Made by a program: the position numbers and the translations under genes
In this document: positions 1 to 10,105 of the stretch, piece by piece
How positions within the stretch are numbered: the stretch's first letter is position 1
How the letters are laid out: every line of letters begins with the position of its first letter
Source: Candidatus Thiovulum stygium
Lineage (GTDB): Bacteria > Campylobacterota > Campylobacteria > Campylobacterales > Thiovulaceae
Reading direction: 5' to 3'
Length of the DNA stretch: 64,000 bases
Assembly: GCA_021582295.1 (NCBI GenBank)
Contig: CP091137.1
Location: forward strand, 1,660,915 to 1,724,914
The notes under the pieces: generated by a model
The model's database searches: none
Told to the model about the DNA's origin: nothing
The model's input: only the letters and a program-made list of their open reading frames with translations

Positions 1-467
1 TTAGATAATTCATCTAATTTTTTTATAGAACTTTCTAATTGAGAGAGTTTGGCTTTATAAAAATTATCAATTTCTGTATGAGCTTTTGTTTCACCATCTC
101 TAACTCCTTTAACATATGAATCATCTTTAGATCGTTTCATTTCATCTCGAAAAAGTCCCTCTTGAGTGGTTAATTTGCCTTGAACTTTAATTAATTCTTC
201 AGATAATTTATCGCTTTTTTCAAGAAGAATCGAAACCATTTTATCTTGCTGTTCTCGATCTTTTTCTATATTTGTTGCTGATGAGGTTATAGAATTAGTA
301 GTTTGTTGAGTCTGATTTTTTTGCGAATTTAAATTTTTATTAGAATAAAGAGGTTCAAAACCATCATCACTATTTTGCTCTTTTATAATTTGTGTTTTAT
401 CTAATTCGCCAAAAATATATGGACTTATTGAGTGTTTAGTTTTATCCGTATTTCTAATGATTCCCAT
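1..467 (-). CDS. Coiled-coil protein, partial (3' end outside window)
   Basis: An open frame starts at the ATG at 467, behind a GGAGAAT ribosome-binding site, and runs off the left edge, so at least 155 residues are visible. The first half is rich in Q, N, S and T and probably disordered. From about residue 75 the sequence is charged and heptad-like (EKSDKLSEELIKVQGKL), as in a coiled coil, followed by SYVKGVRDGETKAHTEI. That mix of acidic coil and GxxxG-like repeat recalls FliH/HrpE-type or GrpE-like proteins, but no diagnostic motif is visible and I do not assign a function. An exact GATGAGGT octamer lies inside it at 280-287. Confidence 0.65.
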   Translation of the reverse strand, partial: MGIIRNTDKTKHSISPYIFGELDKTQIIKEQNSDDGFEPLYSNKNLNSQKNQTQQTTNSITSSATNIEKDREQQDKMVSILLEKSDKLSEELIKVQGKLTTQEGLFRDEMKRSKDDSYVKGVRDGETKAHTEIDNFYKAKLSQLESSIKKLDELS

Positions 468-497
468 AATAATTCTCCAAAATTTATAATTTGCTTA

Positions 498-1436
498 TCA
501 TTTTACGATAAGGGTGCTACCAACTCTATTATCGACTTTGACAAAAATTCTAATTAAATTTTTGGTTAATTTTATAGGTTGTTTAAATTGAATTTCAGCG
601 ATATCACCTTTAATTCGTGTTGGTTGCCAAGCACCAATTCCAGAAACATATATTTCAGCTTTTTCAGCTCCCGAAGGTATTCTTACAATAACTTTTCTCA
701 ATAAATCATCTTCAGGATATTTTAAAGGTTCGAGCCATTCTGTTTTTAGATATTTTAAGCCAAGAGTTTTTTTAATATCAGTTTCATTTTGAATAGGAGT
801 TCTATAAATAAAATTTAAATCAGTTTCATTACTAACTGCACCAGTTGATTGATTAAAAATAGCATCAAACCCAAAAGCAGATATAACCTCATTTGTCTCA
901 TAACTATATTCTCCATAAGGATATGAATAGTATCTTGGAACTTCCTTTAAATGAGTTTTATAACTTTCGATAGCAAATTGAGTATCTCTCATAATAGAAA
1001 TTGGATCTAAATGTGTTAAATGTTTATGAGAATATGAATGAATCGCGATTTCACCAAATTTTGATAAATGTTTAACTTGAGACCAACTTAAATATTCTGG
1101 ATAATTTTTCTCAATAGCTTCGATATAAATAAAAAGTGTAAAAGGATAATCAAATTCTCGGAATAGTTTTAAGCCATGTTCATAAAAACTTTTATAGCCA
1201 TCATCAATAGTAAAAGATATCAATTTGCCTTTTTCACTATTTGCTAAAAGTTGAGAAAGTGGCACAACTTTATAACCGTGATCTTTTAAAAATTGAAAAT
1301 CTTCGCGAAGTTTATTAGTTGAAATAGAAGTTGAAGTAAATTGAGTTTCGTTAAATCGATGTAGCACAAAAATATGCGAATCTCCCCAAATGAATGAGGA
1401 GATAAAAATAACAAAAGTTGAAAGCCTTTGAAACAT
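498..1436 (-). CDS. Secreted polysaccharide deacetylase (NodB-like) family protein
   Basis: The 312-residue protein begins with a short signal-peptide-like stretch (FVIFISSFIWG) and is expected to act in the periplasm or outside the cell. The NodB fold is indicated by TIDDGYKS (residues ~75-82), with the metal/catalytic aspartates, and by IHSYSHKH (~131-138), with the H-x3-H zinc-binding pair. These enzymes remove N- or O-acetyl groups from polysaccharides or peptidoglycan. A C-terminal beta-rich segment (~245-312) follows the catalytic domain. The gene starts 5 bases after the end of secG, so the two are probably co-transcribed. The polysaccharide substrate cannot be read from the sequence. 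Confidence 0.85.
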   Translation of the reverse strand: MFQRLSTFVIFISSFIWGDSHIFVLHRFNETQFTSTSISTNKLREDFQFLKDHGYKVVPLSQLLANSEKGKLISFTIDDGYKSFYEHGLKLFREFDYPFTLFIYIEAIEKNYPEYLSWSQVKHLSKFGEIAIHSYSHKHLTHLDPISIMRDTQFAIESYKTHLKEVPRYYSYPYGEYSYETNEVISAFGFDAIFNQSTGAVSNETDLNFIYRTPIQNETDIKKTLGLKYLKTEWLEPLKYPEDDLLRKVIVRIPSGAEKAEIYVSGIGAWQPTRIKGDIAEIQFKQPIKLTKNLIRIFVKVDNRVGSTLIVK

Positions 1437-1441
1437 AGGGC

Positions 1442-2059
1442 TTATTTTGTTGAGTCGTTAGACTCCATAATTGTGTTTGGAGTATTTGCTGTTTCTATTT
1501 TAGTTTCAACAATTGGCTGAACTGCTGTTTCTATTTTAGTTTCAACAATTGGCTGAACTGCTGTTTCTATTTTAGTTTCAACAATTGGCTGAACTGCTGT
1601 TTCTATTTTAGTTTCAACAATTGGCTGAACTGCTGTTTCTATTTTAGTTTCAACAATTGGCTGAACTGCTGTTTCTATTTTAGTTTCATTATTAACAGTT
1701 TTATTCATATCATCTTGATTTAATAAGAGTGTTGAATTATCTTCAATAACTGGAATTACTGGAGTTGGTAATTCAATTTGTTTTGTTGGAAAAGTTGGAA
1801 CAATTGAGACAGAATCTAAAACAGTTGCCGAATGGCTTTTATTATAAATATAACCTAATCCAACAGTATTCGCAACGAATAAAAATCCGAATATAAAAGT
1901 TAATTTTGATAAAAATGGAGTTGGTCCTTTTGCACCAAAAATAGATTCATTTGTTCCACTATAAGCTCCAAGTCCAATACTAGAACTTTTTTGAAAAAGA
2001 ACAACAATCGTGACGAATGTTGCTAAAACAATTTGAGTAACTATTAAAAAGGTTGTCAT
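1442..2059 (-). CDS. secG: Preprotein translocase subunit SecG with tandem-repeat tail
   Basis: The first ~75 residues are a normal SecG: a transmembrane helix, the loop VVLFQKSSSIGLGAYSG containing the family's conserved Q-K-S...G-L-G pattern, FGAKGPTPFLSK, and a second helix. SecG is the small accessory subunit of the SecYEG channel in the inner membrane. At 205 residues it is much longer than the usual 75-130. The extra C-terminal part contains about 5.5 copies of a 12-residue unit (KIETAVQPIVET). By SecG topology this tail would be periplasmic or, less likely, cytoplasmic. It lies upstream of the deacetylase gene in the same direction. Confidence 0.92.
   Translation of the reverse strand: MTTFLIVTQIVLATFVTIVVLFQKSSSIGLGAYSGTNESIFGAKGPTPFLSKLTFIFGFLFVANTVGLGYIYNKSHSATVLDSVSIVPTFPTKQIELPTPVIPVIEDNSTLLLNQDDMNKTVNNETKIETAVQPIVETKIETAVQPIVETKIETAVQPIVETKIETAVQPIVETKIETAVQPIVETKIETANTPNTIMESNDSTK
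1488..1687 (-). repeat. 36-bp tandem repeat inside secG
   Basis: About 5.5 nearly perfect copies of a 36-bp unit lie head to tail within the 3' part of secG. Because 36 is divisible by three, copy-number changes would keep the reading frame and only alter the length of the protein tail. The copies look identical by eye, which suggests recent expansion or homogenisation. Confidence 0.95.
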
Positions 2060-2157
2060 GTGAAAAATTCCTGTAAAACTTCTAATTTGTAGATATTTCC
2101 GCTCTTTTTTTAGAATTTTATTTTAATTTTAAGAGCGGTAAAGTTTAGAAATATAAT

Positions 2158-3225
2158 TTAATTTTCTGTTGCTTTCATTGCTTCAGCTTGATAATAAGAA
2201 TCAGCAGGTTCAATTAAATCATCGAGAAGACCGCCTGATAAAATTTCATCAAGACGATATAAAGTTAATCCTATTCTATGGTCAGTAATTCGATTCTGTG
2301 GATAGTTATAAGTTCTAATTCTTTCACTTCTATCACCAGAACCAACTTGAGCTGAACGACTAACTCGTTCTATAGCCATTTGTTCTCTTAATTTAATATC
2401 GAATAATCTAGCTCTAAGAACTTTTAAAGCTTTATCTTTATTTTTATGTTGAGATTTTTCATCTTGATTTATAACGACAATACCAGTTGGAATATGAGTA
2501 ATTCGAACGGCACTATCAGTTGTATTTACAGATTGACCACCATTGCCAGAAGCTCTCATAACATCAATTTTTAAATCGTTTGGACCTAAATCAATTTCGA
2601 CCTCATCAGCTTCAGGCATAATTGCCACTGTAATTGCAGAAGTATGTATTCGACCTTGAGATTCAGTTGCTGGAACTCGTTGAACTCGATGTGTACCACC
2701 CTCATATTTTAAACGACTATAAACTAAGTTGCCTTTTACAAGAATAACAGCTTCACGATAACCGCCAAATTCACCTTCACTTATCGACATTACTTCAGTT
2801 TTCCAACCTTTAGAATCGATATATCGCAAATAAGCATTTAATAAATTGCCAACAAAAATAGCTGCCTCATCACCACCTGTTCCAGCACGAATTTCTAAAA
2901 ATACATTTCTTGTGTCATTTGGATTAGTTGGTATTAAAAGTTTTTTAATTTGCAATTGAAGTTTTTCTTCTTGAATTTCAAGTTCTTTTAACTCTTCTTT
3001 GGCAAGTTCGCCAAGTTCAGGATCAAAAATTAACTTTTTATTTTCTTCAATAGAATCTAAAGTATATATATATTTTTTCGCATTTAATACTAATTCTGAC
3101 ATATCTTTCTGTTCTTTAGACAGTTGAGTCATTCTTTTAATATCAAGCAAAATATCAGGAGAGACAAGTAGAGAGGATATCTCCAAGTCTCGATTAATAA
3201 ATGGTTGTAGCCTCTCTCTAAGCAT
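2158..3225 (-). CDS. prfA: Peptide chain release factor 1
   Basis: The 355-residue length is standard for RF1. It recognises UAA and UAG stop codons in the ribosomal A site and triggers peptide release. The stop-codon recognition tripeptide PAT lies in [15 protein letters not shown] (the RF1 form, not the SPF of RF2). The catalytic GGQ lies in [15 protein letters not shown], and [12 protein letters not shown] marks domain 2. It follows rpsT with a gap of 25 bases in the same direction, an order common in Campylobacterota. It contains one ACCTCATC octamer at 2600-2607. Confidence 0.98.
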   Translation of the reverse strand: MLRERLQPFINRDLEISSLLVSPDILLDIKRMTQLSKEQKDMSELVLNAKKYIYTLDSIEENKKLIFDPELGELAKEELKELEIQEEKLQLQIKKLLIPTNPNDTRNVFLEIRAGTGGDEAAIFVGNLLNAYLRYIDSKGWKTEVMSISEGEFGGYREAVILVKGNLVYSRLKYEGGTHRVQRVPATESQGRIHTSAITVAIMPEADEVEIDLGPNDLKIDVMRASGNGGQSVNTTDSAVRITHIPTGIVVINQDEKSQHKNKDKALKVLRARLFDIKLREQMAIERVSRSAQVGSGDRSERIRTYNYPQNRITDHRIGLTLYRLDEILSGGLLDDLIEPADSYYQAEAMKATEN

Positions 3226-3250
3226 TATATAAAAATTCTAATAAATATAA

Positions 3251-3532
3251 TTATGCAGATACAGGAGTTGCTGATAATTTATTTACAAGTTTTGCTAATC
3301 TACTAACTTTTCTTGAAGCTGTCTCTTTTTTAAAGAAACCTTTATTTACATATGAATGAAACGATTGATTTACAACTTTTAATTTTGCAACTGCAAGTTC
3401 TTGATTTCCGCTTTCAACAGCTTCTCGTAATTCTTTAGAGATATTTTTAACTCTTGTTCGATAATATCGATTTTGTTCTGTTTTTTTAAGAGTCTGTCTA
3501 GCTCTTTTTTCTGCTGACTTGTGGTTAGCCAT
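3251..3532 (-). CDS. rpsT: 30S ribosomal protein S20
   Basis: This 93-residue basic protein begins [13 protein letters not shown], the signature S20 N-terminus, and continues with the typical helical pattern [14 protein letters not shown] and [15 protein letters not shown]20 binds 16S rRNA early in 30S assembly. It lies directly upstream of prfA in the same operon. Confidence 0.97.
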   Translation of the reverse strand: MANHKSAEKRARQTLKKTEQNRYYRTRVKNISKELREAVESGNQELAVAKLKVVNQSFHSYVNKGFFKKETASRKVSRLAKLVNKLSATPVSA

Positions 3533-3589
3533 CTAAATTCCTTTATATTTTTAATTTGATCCTGAAATTATATCAAGAAAATATATTAA

Positions 3590-4097
3590 CTATTTTCTTT
3601 TCATCTTATCTTTTAACCAAGCGACTGTTAAATGTGCTGGTTTAGTTTCATTTTTTTGCTCAATAATATTATTTGCTTTTATATTTTGACTATCTTTTTC
3701 TTGATTTTGATTTTGTGGTGTTGATAAAACTGGAACTGTAACAGCTACTGAATTTAAATTTAAATTTGAATTGACATTCTGTTTTGTTAAAGGCTTAACT
3801 GGTGGAACAAAATCTTCATTTAATAATTCGCGATTATCTTTAAAACTTTTTTGCTGAACTTTTTGATTTGAAGTTGAAATTGAAATTGGATTTTGAGTTA
3901 TAGTTGTAGTTTGACTAGATTGAACAACATTTGGAATATATAGCTTTTATTTGACTATCGCTTTTATTATTTGAATTTATATCAACTTGAGAAACAACTT
4001 TATTATTTGACATTTTTATAATTTCTTCTTTTGTTGCTCGTTCAATAATTTCAGCAACCTCTCGATTGAGAGTTCCAACTTCTTTATCAAGTCTCAT
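3590..4097 (-). pseudogene. Hypothetical low-complexity protein, split by a frameshift
   Basis: The frame opening at 4097 reads for 60 codons to a TAG after IYSKCCSI. A different frame is open from about 3935 to the stop at 3590, reading PNVVQSSQTTTITQNP... and ending HLTVAWLKDKMKRK. Joined, they give roughly 168 residues: a charged helical N-terminus (LNREVAEIIERATKEEIIKM), a long Q/N/S/T-rich linker and a basic C-terminus. I do not recognise the family. The shift sits near short A and T runs and may be a sequencing indel rather than a real mutation. The gene lies between murC and rpsT. Confidence 0.55.
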
Positions 4098-4127
4098 ATA
4101 TTTATATCCATATTTTATAACTTTATT

Positions 4128-5425
4128 TTAAATTTTGCCTCTAAGTTGATAAGTAATATCACCAGCTCCAAAACCAATAATAAGACCACTATTTATATCT
4201 TCACCATCTGAAAGAGTTATAACTCCATTTTTAACAATTATTCTATCTGAAAAACTTAAGTTATATCTTTTAAAAAGTCCTGCAAAATCGATATGAATAG
4301 GTAATTCTCCAGCTTCCCAAACAGGCAAAATAATCAATCGTGAAACTCCAGCAAAACAAGATATAAAATGATTAATATTATCGATAGTTCTACTATATTT
4401 ATGCGGTTGCCAAATAGCGATAATTTTTTCGACATTCATCATTTTGCTATATTCAAAAGCTGATTGTAAAGTTACTTCAATTTCAGTTGGATGATGACCA
4501 TAATCGTCAATTAAAATAAAATTATCGTTTTTCTGTAAAATATCAAATCTCTTTTCAGTTCCACGATATCTAAGAATTCTAGTGCGAATAGTTTCTAGTT
4601 CTAAACCATAATCGAGAGCTGTTAAAATTGCTAATGAAGCATCAATTGCAACATGAAAACCGAAACCCCAAACTGCAAATTTTCCAAAATTTTTAAGCGA
4701 AAATTCTAAAAAGGTTCGTCATCAATTATTTTAGAATTTAGATCAAAAATATCTTTAGATGGATATAATCTAGTACCAACTATATCTAAAGTTGATAAAA
4801 AAGGATCTTCAGCATTAAAAACTCGATAAGGTGCAATTTCTAAGAATTTTTTATAACTAGAATAGAATTTATCGAGGTCATAATTATAATATTCCATATG
4901 TTCAGGTTCAGCATTAGTAACAATAGCAAAATATGGATTAGAATTTAAAAAACTACCATCACTTTCATCAGCCTCAAAAACGACCTCATCAAGATCAGAA
5001 CGATAATGCATATTTGAACCAAAATATTTATTATAAGCTCCAACGATAGAACTTGAATCGATTATAACTGACAGAATAGCTGTTGTTGTGCTTTTACCGT
5101 GAGCTCCACAAATAGAAAATATTCGATTGCTAGTTAAAATTTTTTTCAAGGCTTCATTTCGAGGTAAAATTTTAATGCCTCGTTTTCTAGCTTCAATAAC
5201 TTCGATATTATCTTGACGAATAATAGCAGAATGTATAATTAAATCTTGATCTATAATTACATTTGCAGAATGTGGAACATTTATTTTAATACCAATTTTT
5301 TCTAAATCTTTTGTAATTCTATTAGCTTTTTGATCAGAACCAGAAACAATATGTCCCTGTTTATATAAATATTGAGCTAATCCAGAAATACCGATTCCAC
5401 CGATTCCGATGAGGTGTATTTTCAT
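4128..5425 (-). CDS. murC: UDP-N-acetylmuramate--L-alanine ligase (one frameshift)
   Basis: MurC adds L-alanine to UDP-MurNAc, the first peptide step of peptidoglycan synthesis. The start is the ATG at 5425 (MKIHLIGIGGIGISGLAQYL, Rossmann glycine motif), which overlaps the upstream stop as ATGA. Visible motifs are the ATP loop CGAHGKSTTT, FEADESDGSF, NAEPEHMEYY, DDYGHHPTE and WQPHKYSRT. Near 4708 the frame reaches a TAG after DEPF, while EFSLKNFGKFAVWGFGFH... continues in the -1 frame. One more T in the CCTTTTTAG run would restore a full ~430-residue protein. Since murC is essential, a homopolymer undercall is the simplest reading. Confidence 0.9.
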
Positions 5426-6015
5426 TTCATCTCCTGTGATCTTTTGATCGATTCTCGCAATAAACAAGCATTATCATGTAAAAATTTATTCGCATTATCT
5501 TTAAAATATAAAATAAAAAAACTCTCATTTTCAAGATTCATTCGTTCCATATCAACAAAATCTTCAATAAATTTATTAAATTCGATTTTTTTCAAAACAG
5601 CAATCAAATGTATTTGCATAGCACCTTTAAAAAGTGGTTCTTCAGTAATAATCGAAAGCATTACAAATAATTCTTCAGCTTCTATAAAAGCATTACTATG
5701 ATATTGTTCAATAGCGAATTCATAAATTGCTCTCAAAGTATAATGATCATTAGATATTTCTAAATTAAAATTCTCATTAGTTTCTAGTTTTTGATGAAAA
5801 TGAGAAAGAGCAAATTCCAAAATTAAATTATAAATTTTATCGATTCGTTCGTTTTGATTACCAAGCATAAGTAAAGAATCTAAAACATCATATAATTTTT
5901 CTATATTTTTTTCAGAAATAGCACTATTTTCAGAATTAACTAATTGCTTTAAAAATTCGCTATTTTGTCGTAAATCTTCAATATTTCCAAAATCTTTTTC
6001 GTTTATAAAAGACAA
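5422..6015 (-). CDS. Conserved hypothetical helical protein upstream of murC
   Basis: The 197-residue soluble protein has no signal peptide and is almost entirely predicted alpha-helical, with TPR-like pairs such as RAIYEFAIEQYHSNAFIEAEELFVML. I do not recognise a named family. Its stop overlaps the murC start by four bases (ATGA), so translation is probably coupled. This suggests a role connected with cell-wall synthesis or simply operon membership. Confidence 0.75.
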   Translation of the reverse strand: MSFINEKDFGNIEDLRQNSEFLKQLVNSENSAISEKNIEKLYDVLDSLLMLGNQNERIDKIYNLILEFALSHFHQKLETNENFNLEISNDHYTLRAIYEFAIEQYHSNAFIEAEELFVMLSIITEEPLFKGAMQIHLIAVLKKIEFNKFIEDFVDMERMNLENESFFILYFKDNANKFLHDNACLLRESIKRSQEMK

Positions 6016-6038
6016 ATTATTTCCTTTATTTATAAAAA

Positions 6039-6836
6039 TTAAACAGCTATAAAATTAGGATTATGTAAATCCTCTTTATTATATATCAAAGGTTCTAATT
6101 CAGCTGAACGATTAATATATTCGATAGGATTAGAATCTTTTATATATTTATAAATATCTCGCCCAGTTTCTCGCAAAATTATATGTGATGCAGCAGTGTC
6201 CCATTCCATTGTTGGAGCAATTCGAGGATATAAATCTTTTTTGCCTTCAGCCAACATACATAATTTTAAACTACTGCCTCGAGATGAAAGAGCAACTTGT
6301 TCAAATTCTGTTTCGAGAGTTTCAATGAATTTTTTTGTTTTGTCATTCCACCAATTTCGACTTGTAACAACTTTGATTTTTTTTCTCTCAAAATTTTGAC
6401 ATTTTAATAATTTCACACCATTTTTATAAGCTCCAGAACCTTTTTTTGCATAATATGTTTCTCTACTAATAGGTATATTTACAACACCAAAAATAGGTTC
6501 ATTTTTATAAATTAGTGCGATATTAACTGTAAATTCTCCAAGTTGTTTAATAAATTCTCGAGTTCCGTCAAGTGGATCAACAAGCCAAAAATATTCCCAA
6601 TTTTTGCGAATTTCATATGGCAAAATATCACCCTCTTCAGAAAGAATAGGAATATTCGGATATAGCGATTTTAAGCCATTAAAAATAATTTCATGAGCTG
6701 AACGATCAGCATCTGTAATTGGAGAACCATCATCTTTTTGATCAACTTTAAATTGAGAATAGTAATATTTCATGATCTTTCCACCAGCAATTTCTGCTAT
6801 ATCTATAATTTCTTCTATTCTAATTGAAGATAACAT
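6039..6836 (-). CDS. cysQ: 3'(2'),5'-bisphosphate nucleotidase CysQ
   Basis: The 265-residue protein belongs to the lithium-sensitive inositol-monophosphatase superfamily. Metal-binding motifs are LSEEGD (~61-66), DPLDGTREFI (~86-95) and WDTAASHII (~213-221). DGTREFI is typical of CysQ, which hydrolyses PAP, a by-product of sulfate activation, to AMP. An inositol monophosphatase activity is the main alternative. It lies between the murC-upstream gene and the MTA/SAH nucleosidase gene, all in the same direction. Confidence 0.9.
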   Translation of the reverse strand: MLSSIRIEEIIDIAEIAGGKIMKYYYSQFKVDQKDDGSPITDADRSAHEIIFNGLKSLYPNIPILSEEGDILPYEIRKNWEYFWLVDPLDGTREFIKQLGEFTVNIALIYKNEPIFGVVNIPISRETYYAKKGSGAYKNGVKLLKCQNFERKKIKVVTSRNWWNDKTKKFIETLETEFEQVALSSRGSSLKLCMLAEGKKDLYPRIAPTMEWDTAASHIILRETGRDIYKYIKDSNPIEYINRSAELEPLIYNKEDLHNPNFIAV

Positions 6837-6854
6837 ATTAAAAATTCTTTTAGT

Positions 6855-7541
6855 TTATATTTTTTCGATCATCGAAACGATAAAATCTGCACTTTTTTTA
6901 GCAGATTCGTTTAAAAATGAGTCGAAATCTATTCCAGCCTCTTCGTCGGCACTGTCGCTAATAGCTCTTAAAACAAAAAATGGAACTCCAAGAGATTTGC
7001 AAATTGTTGCAACAGCTCCACCTTCCATTTCGATTGCATCGGCATTAAAATTATTTTTAACCCATTCTTTTCGAGATTTATCAGCTACAAATTGATCACC
7101 AGTTGCAATAATTCCTATATTTAAATTTATATTTAAATTTTTTGCGACCTCATCAGCAATTTGATTTAAGAGATTATCGCTATCGATAAAACGAGAACCT
7201 TCAGGCACAAAACCGAAAGGATGTCCAAAAGCGGAAATATCTAAATCGTGTTGGCATAAACTCGAAGCTCTAATTAAATCACCGATTTTTAAATTTTTAT
7301 TTAAACTTCCAGCAACTCCACTAAAAAGCATTTTTTGAATCTTAAATTTTTCGATCATGATCGAAGCAGTTAGAGATGAAAAAACTTTACCAATTTTGCT
7401 ATAAGCAATAACTACATTTTGATTATATATTTTGCCAAAATAATATATATTTTCTCCATAATTCATAGAACTAAGTGAAGTTGTTAATTTTAAAATAGGT
7501 TCTATTTCTTCTCTCATTGCACCTAAAATGCCTATTATCAT
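6855..7541 (-). CDS. mtnN: 5'-methylthioadenosine / S-adenosylhomocysteine nucleosidase
   Basis: The 228-residue enzyme starts MIIGILGAMREEIEPIL, the family N-terminus with the catalytic glutamate region. It contains GVAGSL, ATGDQFVADK, DAIEMEGGAVA (nucleoside-binding Met-Glu) and RAISDSADEEA with the catalytic Asp. It cleaves adenine from MTA and SAH. In many Campylobacterota the same enzyme also hydrolyses 6-amino-6-deoxyfutalosine in menaquinone synthesis, which I cannot confirm here. SAH cleavage would supply the substrate of LuxS (49.9 kb). The start overlaps the stop of the TPR gene by four bases. Confidence 0.93.
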   Translation of the reverse strand: MIIGILGAMREEIEPILKLTTSLSSMNYGENIYYFGKIYNQNVVIAYSKIGKVFSSLTASIMIEKFKIQKMLFSGVAGSLNKNLKIGDLIRASSLCQHDLDISAFGHPFGFVPEGSRFIDSDNLLNQIADEVAKNLNINLNIGIIATGDQFVADKSRKEWVKNNFNADAIEMEGGAVATICKSLGVPFFVLRAISDSADEEAGIDFDSFLNESAKKSADFIVSMIEKI

Positions 7542-10051
7542 CTTTGAAATTCCTCATTATTTTCAGCTATTTTAACATTGAAATCAAAGAAATCAGAAAA
7601 GAAATTCTCATTTTCAAATTTCTTAAATAGAATTGAACCAGCTTCAAAATTTTTAGCTTCTAAATACAAAAGTCCAAGTGCATATCTAGTTTCAAGATTC
7701 ATTTTATTTTCAAGTCTTGCTAATTCAAAAAGTGCTACAGCATTTGCAAAATGTTTTGAACCAATTGCTGAAACACCAGCTAAAAATAGAGTTCTTGAAT
7801 CTTTTATACCAAAATCATCAATTAATTTATTATAAAGCTGATAAGCTTCTTCAAATTTTTTATTCATTAAAAGTGTATAAGCAAAGGCTTGAATTACACC
7901 TTCGCGATTTATTTTTTCAGAATTATGATGTTTTCTAATTCTATTTTCTAATTCAGGTAATTTTCCTGTTAAAAGAGCAAATTTAATCCACATCTCTTGA
8001 GAAATTCGTGAGCCATAATAAAAATCAAAAATTGGAACTGAACGACTTTGAAAATATGAAATTGTCTCTTTTGAGAATTTTTTAATATCTCCAGAACCAT
8101 AATTTGAGAATAAAAAAAGCATATGTGGTAAAAGTTCATTTGGTAATTTCGAAGCTATCATTTTAGAAATTTTTTTATTTTCATCAGAATTATTTAACTG
8201 TTTATCAAGAATATTAGTAATAATATAAGCAAAACCTAAATTAAATAAATCAGTTTTATCTTTGCTATCAAGTTCAGTAACCCAATCTTGCATAGCACCA
8301 AAACCGTTAGTTTGAAAAGCCAAAAGAGTTTCATATAAAGTTCGTTCTTTATTATTTGGTTCTAAAGCTAAATTTTCTTTTAAGACTTCGGTTAATTTAT
8401 CGATATCTTCACCGACCAAATCACCAGTTAAAATTGCAAAAATACCAGATAAATAATCTCTTGAATTAAGATGAAAACTTCGTCTAAAATGTTCGTGAGC
8501 TTTGATAAAATCGCCAAGTTGGGCATAACTCAAACCTAAATCATAATGTAAAACAGCATGTTTTGGATTATTTAACTCAACTTCTTTTAAAATTTTATTT
8601 CCAATTCGTAATCTTCGATTTAAAATTTCTCTAACAGCTAGAACTATATTTTTATTAACATCAGAAGTTTTTGCAACATCGATGAGGTAACCAGTTGCTT
8701 CATCATTATCACCTATTGATATATTTGCACTTCCTTTTTTAATCATATTTATACTTTGTTTTGCATCAAAAATTTTATAAGGTGCAAAATAAAATAAAAT
8801 CTGATAATTTACATGTTTTGAAAATTGAAGCTCTTTTTGAAATTTTTGTTGAGCTTTTTGGACATCAAATAAACTCTCTTGAAGAGAAGGCATTAAAGAA
8901 TAAGAGTAATTTAATTTTTCATTATATTTACTCCATAAATTACCAATAGAAATTCCTCCTTCACGAACTGAGCCATCTTTTAAAGAGATAAGCGAATCGG
9001 CATATCGCAACCTCATCAATTCTGAATTATCATCTTCAAATTTTCTCAATTCTAAAGCTCTACCAATCATATCTCGAGCCTGTTTAAGTTCCCCCATATT
9101 TGCATAAATTAAGCCTAAATTTCCGACATCACTATTATCGATAGTTCTTTCGAGTGCTGAAGCACTTCCAACATAATTTTCAAAAAGTAAATTAATTCGA
9201 CTTTCCATCATATTTTGTTCTTCTGGAAAATATTCTGAACTTCGATGATAAAGTGGTGAAAAAGTTTCAAAATAGTTTCCTCTATAAAATTGTATTAATG
9301 AATAATAATAACTATATAAAGGAGAATCTAATTCACTAGGAAGATGGGTATAAGCCAAGTCTAAATATGCTTTTTGACTAGCAGTATCATTAAGTTCTTT
9401 ACTACAAACAGAAGCATTAATGGCACTTGGAGTGATATGTTCATGATTTTGAATTGCTCGATTAAAAGCTTCGAGAGCTTCACCCCATTGACCTTTTTTT
9501 GCTCGAGCAACACCTAAATTATAATAAGATAATGAAGCATTATAAGTTGCAATTCGTCCATATAATTGTAAAGCTTCAGTTTTTGCACCTTCACTATAAA
9601 GTAAATTGGCTTTTTTTACAAGTTCTTCAACTTGAGACTCTTTTGTTTGATTTACAACTTGAGGTCTTTTTTTAAATGTTAAATCTTTAAAATCATTGAT
9701 ATTATATTGATGATTTTTTTCACCTACAATTTCTAAATCATCTTCTTGGGCTAAAAATATTAATAACATTCCTAAAACAATAGAAGCAGATAATCCAGAA
9801 AGTCCATAATTTATAAATTTTGGTTTATTTGCTTCATAATATTTTAAAAATTTTTCTTTTTGTTCATTTAATATAACTTTTGGATCTAATATAGAAATAT
9901 TAATACTATGTTTTTGTCTCTGTTTTTCTTTTTGTTTATTGTTAGATAGTTCTCCTTCTTTGAGAACTATTTTTTCATCTATTTCATTGAATTCTTGTTC
10001 GAAATCAGTTTCAAGTTCTTGAGAACTATTATTTTTATTATTTTGTGCCAT
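7538..10051 (-). CDS. Large TPR-repeat membrane protein (PflB-like)
   Basis: The 837-residue protein has an acidic, Q/K-rich cytoplasmic N-terminus (~1-80). One transmembrane helix follows (~82-103, GLSGLSASIVLGMLLIFLA), then a long, presumably periplasmic, region of TPR pairs (for example LYGRIATYNASLSYYNLGVA, AVLHYDLGLSYAQLGDFIKA, FLAGVSAIGSKHFANAVALF). The size and layout match the Campylobacter flagellar-motor scaffold PflB, which has one N-terminal helix and periplasmic TPRs. No single residue proves this, and another TPR envelope protein is possible. The downstream nucleosidase gene overlaps it by four bases. It contains octamers at 8681 and 9010. Confidence 0.75.
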   Translation of the reverse strand: MAQNNKNNSSQELETDFEQEFNEIDEKIVLKEGELSNNKQKEKQRQKHSINISILDPKVILNEQKEKFLKYYEANKPKFINYGLSGLSASIVLGMLLIFLAQEDDLEIVGEKNHQYNINDFKDLTFKKRPQVVNQTKESQVEELVKKANLLYSEGAKTEALQLYGRIATYNASLSYYNLGVARAKKGQWGEALEAFNRAIQNHEHITPSAINASVCSKELNDTASQKAYLDLAYTHLPSELDSPLYSYYYSLIQFYRGNYFETFSPLYHRSSEYFPEEQNMMESRINLLFENYVGSASALERTIDNSDVGNLGLIYANMGELKQARDMIGRALELRKFEDDNSELMRLRYADSLISLKDGSVREGGISIGNLWSKYNEKLNYSYSLMPSLQESLFDVQKAQQKFQKELQFSKHVNYQILFYFAPYKIFDAKQSINMIKKGSANISIGDNDEATGYLIDVAKTSDVNKNIVLAVREILNRRLRIGNKILKEVELNNPKHAVLHYDLGLSYAQLGDFIKAHEHFRRSFHLNSRDYLSGIFAILTGDLVGEDIDKLTEVLKENLALEPNNKERTLYETLLAFQTNGFGAMQDWVTELDSKDKTDLFNLGFAYIITNILDKQLNNSDENKKISKMIASKLPNELLPHMLFLFSNYGSGDIKKFSKETISYFQSRSVPIFDFYYGSRISQEMWIKFALLTGKLPELENRIRKHHNSEKINREGVIQAFAYTLLMNKKFEEAYQLYNKLIDDFGIKDSRTLFLAGVSAIGSKHFANAVALFELARLENKMNLETRYALGLLYLEAKNFEAGSILFKKFENENFFSDFFDFNVKIAENNEEFQR

Positions 10052-10105
10052 TATTACTCTTGTTAAATCTGAAATAATGACATTCTACCAAACGGATATA
10101 TTTTT

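Noticed and set aside
4700..4715. Programmed -1 frameshift in murC
   Set aside because: The run CCTTTTTAG could be slippery, but many other homopolymers in the window show similar one-base shifts, so a sequencing undercall is simpler.
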